Part shown: in pieces, positions 60,791 to 64,000 of the stretch
Numbering within the stretch: the first letter of the stretch is position 1
Layout of the letters: each line of letters opens with the position of its first letter
Assembly: GCF_017591425.1 (NCBI RefSeq)
Contig: NW_024466599.1
Location: 26,822,001-26,886,000, forward strand
Reading direction: 5' to 3'
Source of the DNA: Ochotona curzoniae
Lineage: Eukaryota > Chordata > Mammalia > Lagomorpha > Ochotonidae
DNA length: 64,000 bases
Program-made: the position numbers and the translations under genes
The notes under the pieces: model-generated
Told to the model about the DNA's origin: nothing
What the model saw: only the letters and a program-made list of their open reading frames with translations
Databases searched by the model: none

Positions 60791-61704
60791 ATTTTTAAAA
60801 TACTGTCCCAAAATATAACTTAACAATTTTATAAAATTTTCAAAAGTAGCCATACATTGTTTGTAAATTATATCCATTTGTAAATCCAAAACAATAGCAA
60901 ACAAGTAAAAGATGACAATTTTTGCAATGTAATTAGTTCATATCAGTTTGTCATTCTGATTCCTTTTGATTTAACCAGATGCCCTAGTAGAAATTATAAA
61001 CTACAATTTTAAGGGCTATGAAGAAGAAATGAACAAAATCCTTTCTACTTTTGCTTGGCCAATTGATTTTGTCTAACTTCCTTCGCTCTGTTTCCTTAGA
61101 AACATGAGAAAGAGAGTAACAAGGGGCTCTAATTGGTAAATTTTATCTGGTTTGGGACAATCAGATAACACCACAAAGGGAGCCTTATCTGTGTGTTTCC
61201 TTAAACAAAGTTACCCTTGCCATTGGTGGAGGCTACCAAAATTGTTCAAGTTGGCATTCCCTGACTGGGCTTCATTCAACCATGGCTGCCACATGCTCCT
61301 GATGGAAGTTATTTCTTCACACCTGAGGACCAAAGAGAAGGGCTTCTACCCACTTGTGGGTGGTTGTGGGACCTGCAGCACAAAGTCCCACAGAAGAGGA
61401 TGCCCAGGGGGGTCCTTTCAGTGAGCTGACCACTGGTCTATGCACCCCACTACGTTCACAGGGCCTACCCCAGGCCTTGGGAGTTGGGCAAGTTCAGACA
61501 TTTAATGGAGCCTTGCAAGAAGACCTGGCAGTGAGCAGAGAGTTTAACTTCTGATGGTTTTCACAAGAGCATCTGTGAAGTTGTGAGTGTGACACAATAA
61601 TCCAATGTTTTCATGATCAGGGTTTTGTTTTTACAAATTAAAAAGCAATTTTGAAATAAAAACTGAAAGTGCTGTCTTGAAGTTGTAAGTAAAATAAACC
61701 CGAT

Positions 61705-61745
61705 ACACACACACATACACACACACACGCGCGTGCACACACACA
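61705..61745. repeat. (CA)n microsatellite
   Basis: Interrupted CA repeat with a central CGCGCGTG. Confidence 0.95.
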
Positions 61746-62146
61746 ATATCCTGCTCTTCTAAGAAGAAGCTTGAGTAGTCAGATTCATTGAGGTAGGCCT
61801 AAGAGCTGCAGTTTTGCAAGATAGAAAGATTCTTGGAAAAGTGTTATATTAAATGAACATTCTAGACACTGAGAAATTTCCAAAATACAAGTGTCTACTG
61901 AGCCAGGACAGATGTTGGTCTAAAAGAAAGGACCGCTCTGGTGCAAGCTCCCTGGGGCTACCAAGCTAGGGAGCACCCAGAAATGCTCACCTCATCTAAA
62001 TATCCAGAATATTTCACATGAAGACTGTGGGAGAAGCAAGCATCAATGTCTCATACGAAACCTCCCTTGCCTGCAGGGTCAGAGGGATAGGACAGTGAAA
62101 AGCAGGGAAAATCTTGAATAACGTGTACTTCTTAATTTCTTTTTTA

Positions 62147-62475
62147 AGCTTTGATTTTTGAGATGCCACACAGAGAATGAGAGAGAGAAAGCAAGAGAAA
62201 CACAGAAAATGACAGAGAGGGAGGAAAGAATGTGTGTGCTCATCTGCTGGTTCATCCCCTGAACGCCTGCGACAGCTGGAGCTCGGCCTGCACCAAAGCC
62301 TGGAGCAGCGAAGTTAGCACACGTCTCTCACAAGACAGGTGGAATGCAATTTCATAAGCCATCCGTGCTGTCTCCTGGAGTCACTATTAGCAGGAAGCTG
62401 GAGTCAGGAGCCAGAACCATGAATTGAACCTAGGCATTCCCAGATAGGACACAGGTGTCTTAACCACTGGGTTAA
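62147..62475 (-). repeat. Old C-SINE
   Basis: Antisense purine-rich tract, 'tgctggttcatcccctgaac', 'gaagctggagtcaggagcca', and 'gtcttaaccactgggttaa' head. Confidence 0.75.
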
Positions 62476-62594
62476 ATTTTCCTCTCTGTTATTTCCTGAG
62501 TGTGAACAAAATGTGATGGTATTGTCATGATCATCCTTTGGGTTTTGAGTGAAGGGCTTCACAATATGTTTAGGAATGTAGATCAAAGCCTTCA

Positions 62595-62642
62595 ATTTTA
62601 AATTCATTCATTTAATGATTTTAAATTCATTCATTTAATGAT
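62595..62642 (+). repeat. Tandem duplication of ~23 bp
   Basis: 'ttaaattcattcatttaatg' plus three bases occurs twice in a row. Confidence 0.9.
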
Positions 62643-62765
62643 TTATTAATTTGGTTTGACCTACATATGTGTGCTGAACAACTTCTCTCATCTCTCCTAC
62701 TCCATCTGCACTCTCTAGCCAGTTGAACCACAATGTGAATAGTATTAAAAAAATATATTTATTGG

Positions 62766-63025
62766 GGTCATCATTGAGACATAGTGAGTAAAGCCACTAC
62801 CAGTGATGGCTGAATCTCATATGGGCACTGTTTGTGTCTTGGCTGCTCAACTTCGAATCCAGCTCCCTACCAATGGCCTGGAAAAAGCAAAATATAGTCC
62901 AACTGGCTGGATCCCTGCCACCGATGTGGGAGACCTGAATGAAGTGTTTGACTTCAACCTGGTTCTGTTTTTACCATTGTGACCATTTGGAGGAGTGAAC
63001 CACATAGATAGAGGAGCTCTCTCTC

Positions 63026-63065
<40 letters not shown>

Positions 63066-63085
63066 TCTTTGCATTTTAAATAAAT
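62766..63085 (+). repeat. Old C-SINE whose CT stretch became a (CA)n microsatellite
   Basis: 'gacatagtgagtaaagccac' head, 'tctcatatgggcactgtttg', 'tttggaggagtgaaccacat', then CT-rich sequence running into ~16 CA units (63031-63063) before the 'tttaaataaataaat' tail. Confidence 0.8.
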
Positions 63086-63090
63086 AAATT

Positions 63091-63395
63091 GATTCTTATT
63101 TTATTTGAAAGCCACAGAGACAGATGAAGAAACAGAAAGTAAGAATGAGAGCTTTTACTTGTTTCATCCCCAGTTGGCCATGACGAATGGGGCTGGTCCA
63201 AGCTAAGAACCCAGAAGCCCATCCAGATCTCTCATGTGAGAGAAGGAACCCAAGTACAAGTATTTGGACTGTCTTCCCAGGTGAGTAAGCAGGGATCAGA
63301 ATCAGAAGCAAAGCAGCCCACACTTGAACTAACACTTGGATTTGGAATGCTAGTATCACAGCAGGGCTTGATCCTTTATGCCACAGCCCTCTGCA
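63091..63395 (-). repeat. Old C-SINE
   Basis: Antisense tail 'ttcttattttatttgaaagc', 'catccagatctctcatgtg' and 'ttggaatgctagtatcaca'. It abuts the preceding SINE tail-to-tail. Confidence 0.75.
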
Positions 63396-63649
63396 TGTTC
63401 TGAACACAATTTAACCACATCTTCTTTTTTTAAAAAAATTGTAAAATAGTAAAATGATTAAGTTGTCAAAACTATTTTACCACAATTAAGATTAAAAAGT
63501 AAGTCCTCTAAATGTTCACACGTGCTCTCAATGCCACATTAATGTAATTGTCTCCAGATTTAGTACAGCAACATAGGAAGCTTTTGTGCTGTTTTTCAAT
63601 TTTGCCATTTGACTTTGGTTTAACAATTAATTTCACTTCACTTTAGCTT

Positions 63650-64000
63650 GATCAGCCAGAAGTTTCAGCCCTAATCTCCTATGTTACCATACCCTTACCA
63701 ACACTTCAAGAACACCTCTTAGAGGTCAATTGTGGAACTACAAGCTACACAAAGAAGAAAGGGAGAAAGGCCCCATTCCCCATGCCTCCCATTTCTTGAA
63801 TGAAACAAAATGGTCCCTACTAGAGACCTTGATGCTCAGTGAAATAAGCCAATCCCCAAAGGACTAGTATTATATGTTCTTTCTGATATAAGGCAACCTT
63901 CATGCAAAATACAATATAAATAGATACATACACAAACATACATATATTCACTTAGAGGAACTGTATAATGGAGACTAATATACTGGGAAGTGAAGGTGCA
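63650..64000 (+). mobile_element. L1 3' end, sense, continues past the window
   Basis: 'cttgatgctcagtgaaataa', 'gccaatccccaaaggactag' and 'ttctttctgatataaggc' match the sense-strand L1 ORF2 end / 3' region. The right boundary is outside the window. Confidence 0.7.

Larger units (their letters stand above)
37140..64000. other. Upstream flank of CYP1B1, no protein gene seen
   Basis: About 27 kb of non-coding sequence. Named repeats are listed separately. Unassigned stretches include 37500-38340, 39110-40370, 40470-42640, 42850-44560, 44835-45448, 48500-50120, 50400-52320, 54860-55390, 55445-56507, 58447-59270 and 61000-62146. 39630-39850 is strongly pyrimidine-rich. 51680-51840 is moderately GC-rich and SINE-free and could be regulatory, but I see no defining motif. 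Confidence 0.7.

Noticed and set aside
1..64000. CRISPR arrays, operons, tRNA or rRNA genes
   Set aside because: None seen. The tRNA-like matches are SINE heads, and the regular repeats are microsatellites or the degenerate VNTRs.

Overview
This is mammalian nuclear DNA, almost certainly from a lagomorph and probably a pika (Ochotona). Two things support this. The window is packed with tRNA-derived C-type SINEs of the lagomorph kind: a tRNA-like head, a body ending in 'gagtgaatcat...gaagat', a CT-rich stretch and an (A/T)-rich AATAAA tail. The two genes present are RMDN2 and CYP1B1, convergent, as on human chromosome 2p22. The species call is by recollection of SINE subfamily sequence and is less certain than the order.

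Layout. (1) 1-4722: end of RMDN2 on the + strand. Only the terminal coding exon (17 codons plus stop, 4367-4420) and a short 3'UTR lie here; the rest is intron. (2) 4.7-27.8 kb: intergenic DNA between the two convergent 3' ends. It holds SINEs, old L1 pieces, a MaLR-type LTR, MIRs, a ~165-bp dispersed direct duplication, and a pair of oppositely oriented degenerate minisatellite (VNTR) elements at 13-16 kb that I cannot name. (3) 27.8-35.9 kb: the complete CYP1B1 gene on the - strand. It has a non-coding exon 1, a 391-bp intron 1, coding exon 2 opening with the ATG, a 2,550-bp intron 2, and exon 3 with the heme-binding half and a ~3.2 kb 3'UTR. The spliced CDS joins in frame to 542 residues with all P450 signatures. 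(4) 34-37.1 kb: a CpG island over exon 2 and the promoter, with GC boxes, a TTAAAG TATA-like box and an upstream cluster of GCGTG (AhR/ARNT) cores. (5) 37-64 kb: upstream flank without a supportable protein gene. It carries MIR, L2, L1, SINEs, a possible hAT transposase fossil, an excellent solo LTR of an endogenous retrovirus (57061-58440, TG...CA, 6-bp target duplication), and an L1 3' end running off the right edge.

Function. CYP1B1 is an ER-bound monooxygenase for estrogens, retinoids and polycyclic aromatic hydrocarbons. The sequence shows both known control layers: the AhR-type enhancer upstream and a miR-27b site in the 3'UTR that pairs at the seed and through an 11-nt 3' block. RMDN2 encodes a microtubule-associated TPR-like protein and shares only the neighbourhood. 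I found no undescribed gene system. The most unusual unexplained item is the VNTR-bearing, poly(A)-ended element at 14.6-16.1 kb with its inverted relative at 13-14 kb.
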